DNA of 8,193 nt from Thermococcaceae archaeon. Its GTDB lineage: Archaea; Methanobacteriota_B; Thermococci; Thermococcales; Thermococcaceae. The notes beneath the pieces are model-generated. The model was not told where the DNA came from, did no database searches, and saw only the letters and a program-made list of their open reading frames with translations. Position numbers and translations under genes: made by a program. This document shows positions 7,583 to 8,193 of this stretch, piece after piece; position 1 is the stretch's first letter, and the number at the start of each line of letters is the position of its first letter. Location: the NCBI GenBank assembly GCA_027064745.1, contig JAMOPD010000329.1, positions 1-8,193 of the forward strand, read 5' to 3'.

Positions 7583-7840
7583 TCACCACCTTACCGCAAT
7601 GGCAAAGTCCGGGCAAAGAAGCTCACAGAGCTTGCACTTGACACATTTATCAGTATGAACTGGAATGGGATAATGCACCCCCTTTTCACTCAGCTCTTTG
7701 CTCCACTCGAAGACCTTCCTCGGACACATCTCAAGACATATGCCACATCCTTTGCACAGAAAAGTGTCGACGTCTATTTCAACCGCCTCGGTCTTCCCAA
7801 CCACGAGATACCCTTCTTTATGTATTTCGACATCTGCCAT
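7583..7840 (-). CDS. korD: 2-oxoglutarate:ferredoxin oxidoreductase, delta subunit (2x[4Fe-4S] ferredoxin)
   Basis: This 85-residue protein has two complete CxxCxxCxxxCP motifs: C29, C32, C35, C39-P40 and C66, C69, C72, C76-P77. It is a bacterial-type two-cluster ferredoxin, the delta subunit that relays electrons from the beta-subunit cluster to free ferredoxin. The start ATG 7840 (MADVEIHKEG) is chosen because GGTGATG lies 3 nt upstream. Starting at 7885 would add a 15-residue AT-rich leader (MLYIRKSISNLQVMI) that includes the TATA-proximal region, so it is not credible. It is the first gene of the operon, 3 nt before korA, and it follows a strong BRE/TATA promoter. It is the only delta in the seven-gene block, so it may serve both oxidoreductases. 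Family assignment is very secure. Confidence 0.93.
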   Translation of the reverse strand: MADVEIHKEGYLVVGKTEAVEIDVDTFLCKGCGICLEMCPRKVFEWSKELSEKGVHYPIPVHTDKCVKCKLCELLCPDFAIAVRW

Positions 7841-7843
7841 AAT

Positions 7844-7850
7844 CATCACC
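7844..7850 (-). promoter_or_regulatory. Ribosome binding site of korD
   Basis: On the minus strand GGTGATG ends 3 nt before the ATG at 7840. It matches the GGTG-type anti-16S core used in Thermococcales and decides the start between 7840 and the upstream ATGs at 7846 and 7885. Confidence 0.7.
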
Positions 7851-7867
7851 TGCAAATTGCTAATACT

Positions 7868-7881
7868 TTTACGTATGTAAA
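7868..7881 (-). promoter_or_regulatory. Inverted repeat between TATA box and expected transcription start (possible operator)
   Basis: The sequence is TTTAC-N4-GTAAA, a perfect 5-bp inverted repeat. It sits 2 bp downstream of the TATA box of the operon and just upstream of the expected start of transcription (about 7862). A repressor bound here would block initiation. The same TTTAC-N4-GTAAA arrangement recurs at 8028-8041. It does not match the SurR (GTTn3AAC) or TGR (TATCAC-N-GTGATA) motifs as I recall them. Function is inferred only from position and symmetry. Confidence 0.45.
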
Positions 7882-7883
7882 GC

Positions 7884-7897
7884 ATTTAAATCTTTCG
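7884..7897 (-). promoter_or_regulatory. BRE/TATA promoter of the kor operon
   Basis: On the minus strand CGAAAG (7897-7892, BRE) is followed directly by ATTTAAAT (7891-7884, TATA box), a textbook Thermococcales core promoter. Transcription should start near 7862, giving a leader of about 20 nt with a GGTGATG ribosome binding site. It is the only strong promoter seen ahead of the seven-gene block. Confidence 0.8.
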
Positions 7898-7928
7898 CAT
7901 ATTGAAGTTTTTCTCACATATTCGTTTC

Positions 7929-7957
7929 ATGTAAAATTATTCAACAAAAAGAGGAAA
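7929..7957 (-). terminator. Possible T-rich terminator of the upstream gene
   Basis: On the minus strand this stretch reads cctctttttgttgaataattttac, a U-rich run between the stop codon at 8043 and the kor promoter. It could end transcription of the partial gene at the right edge, keeping it separate from the operon. There is no hairpin, and evidence is composition only. Confidence 0.3.
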
Positions 7958-8022
7958 CTAAAGCTTCATTAGGGTCTTATTAAAGCGATTTAATGATCAT
8001 CTTTAGGTGTGCTTTTCTAAGG

Positions 8023-8053
8023 GTAAATTTACAAACGTAAAGTTACCATGTAA
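8023..8053. repeat. Cluster of alternating GTAA/TTAC half-sites with about 14-bp period
   Basis: Five half-sites alternate in orientation: GTAA at 8023, TTAC at 8029, GTAA at 8037, TTAC at 8043 and GTAA at 8050. The first two form a perfect 10-bp palindrome, GTAAATTTAC (8023-8032). Sites 8028-8041 form TTTAC-N4-GTAAA, identical in design to the repeat at the kor promoter. Same-orientation sites recur every 13-14 bp. The cluster spans the end of the partial upstream gene, whose stop codon is at 8045-8043, and lies 130-160 bp upstream of the kor TATA box. It may be a multi-site binding region for a dimeric regulator; this is not demonstrated. Confidence 0.45.
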
Positions 8054-8193
8054 TGAGCTGCCAATCAAGCAGATTTTCCCGGAGTATGAACATCCATTCA
8101 TCCCTGCATGTATAATTGACATCCATAAGGTACTTCACATCTTGAGTGGTTGAAAACTTCTTTATCGCCTTCCCTATAACGCGGTCATAGTCG
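8043..8193 (-). CDS. Unrecognised protein, C-terminal 49 residues only
   Basis: The minus-strand frame entering at 8192 is open for 49 codons and stops at TAA 8045-8043; the other two minus frames stop at once. The fragment reads DYDRVIGKAIKKFSTTQDVK, then YLMDVNYTCRDEWMFILREN, then LLDWQLITW. It looks like real protein: mixed charge, and hydrophobic and aromatic residues spaced as in a folded domain. I do not recognise a family. The gene is on the same strand as the kor operon, about 200 bp upstream of korD, but the T-rich stretch and separate promoter between them suggest it is an independent unit. Start and length lie outside the window. Confidence 0.55.
   Translation of the reverse strand, partial: DYDRVIGKAIKKFSTTQDVKYLMDVNYTCRDEWMFILRENLLDWQLITW

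Noticed and set aside
7841..7885. Longer korD beginning at ATG 7885
   Set aside because: It would place the start inside the TATA box and add an AT-rich leader absent from the ferredoxin family. GGTGATG supports 7840.
7382..7972. 196-codon open frame on the plus strand
   Set aside because: It runs antisense to korA and korD, whose cysteine and thiamine motifs are unmistakable, and crosses the kor promoter. Its translation has no recognisable domain.
8023..8053. CRISPR or satellite-like repeat
   Set aside because: The units are 13-14 bp with no spacers and only two to three copies; alternating half-sites fit a protein-binding region better.

Overview
The window looks like part of a hyperthermophilic archaeal chromosome, most likely Thermococcales (Thermococcus/Pyrococcus). 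The evidence is a tandem pair of archaeal-type 2-oxoacid:ferredoxin oxidoreductase gene sets in the order I recall from Pyrococcus furiosus (PF1767-PF1773, recalled, not looked up). GGTG-type ribosome binding sites, a BRE/TATA-box promoter and T-rich termination signals fit the same assignment. No genus-level call can be made from the sequence alone.

Layout, left to right. (1) Positions 2-1255, plus strand: most of an FGGY-family carbohydrate kinase whose N-terminus lies outside the window. (2) Positions 1252-1719, minus strand: a DUF192/UPF0127 protein that converges on the kinase with a 4-bp overlap of the stop codons. (3) Positions about 1910-2434, plus strand: a decayed remnant of an NfnA-NfnB (SudB-SudA) type NADPH:ferredoxin oxidoreductase pair, with frameshifts, in-frame stops and one large internal deletion. 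(4) Positions 2472-7840, minus strand: one tightly packed operon, korD-korA-korB-korG followed by a second alpha-beta-gamma set. (5) Positions 7841-8042: intergenic region with a clear BRE/TATA promoter, an inverted repeat immediately downstream of it, and a cluster of GTAA/TTAC half-sites 130-160 bp further upstream. (6) Positions 8043-8193, minus strand: the C-terminal end of an unrecognised gene.

How the genes work together. The operon encodes one complete four-subunit oxidoreductase (delta = two-cluster ferredoxin; alpha and beta = thiamine pyrophosphate and substrate-binding core; gamma = CoA/dimerisation domain) and a second three-subunit set with no delta of its own. Both sets should oxidatively decarboxylate 2-oxoacids to acyl-CoA and pass electrons to ferredoxin. 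By position and family the first set is probably 2-oxoglutarate:ferredoxin oxidoreductase. The substrate of the second set is open. Six of the six junctions overlap or have gaps of 3 nt or less, with ribosome binding sites inside the preceding genes, so the seven genes are probably co-transcribed and translationally coupled.

I found no CRISPR array, insertion sequence, RNA gene or obvious new defence system. The most interesting items are the putative operator sites upstream of the operon, the broken nfnAB remnant, and the delta-less second oxidoreductase.
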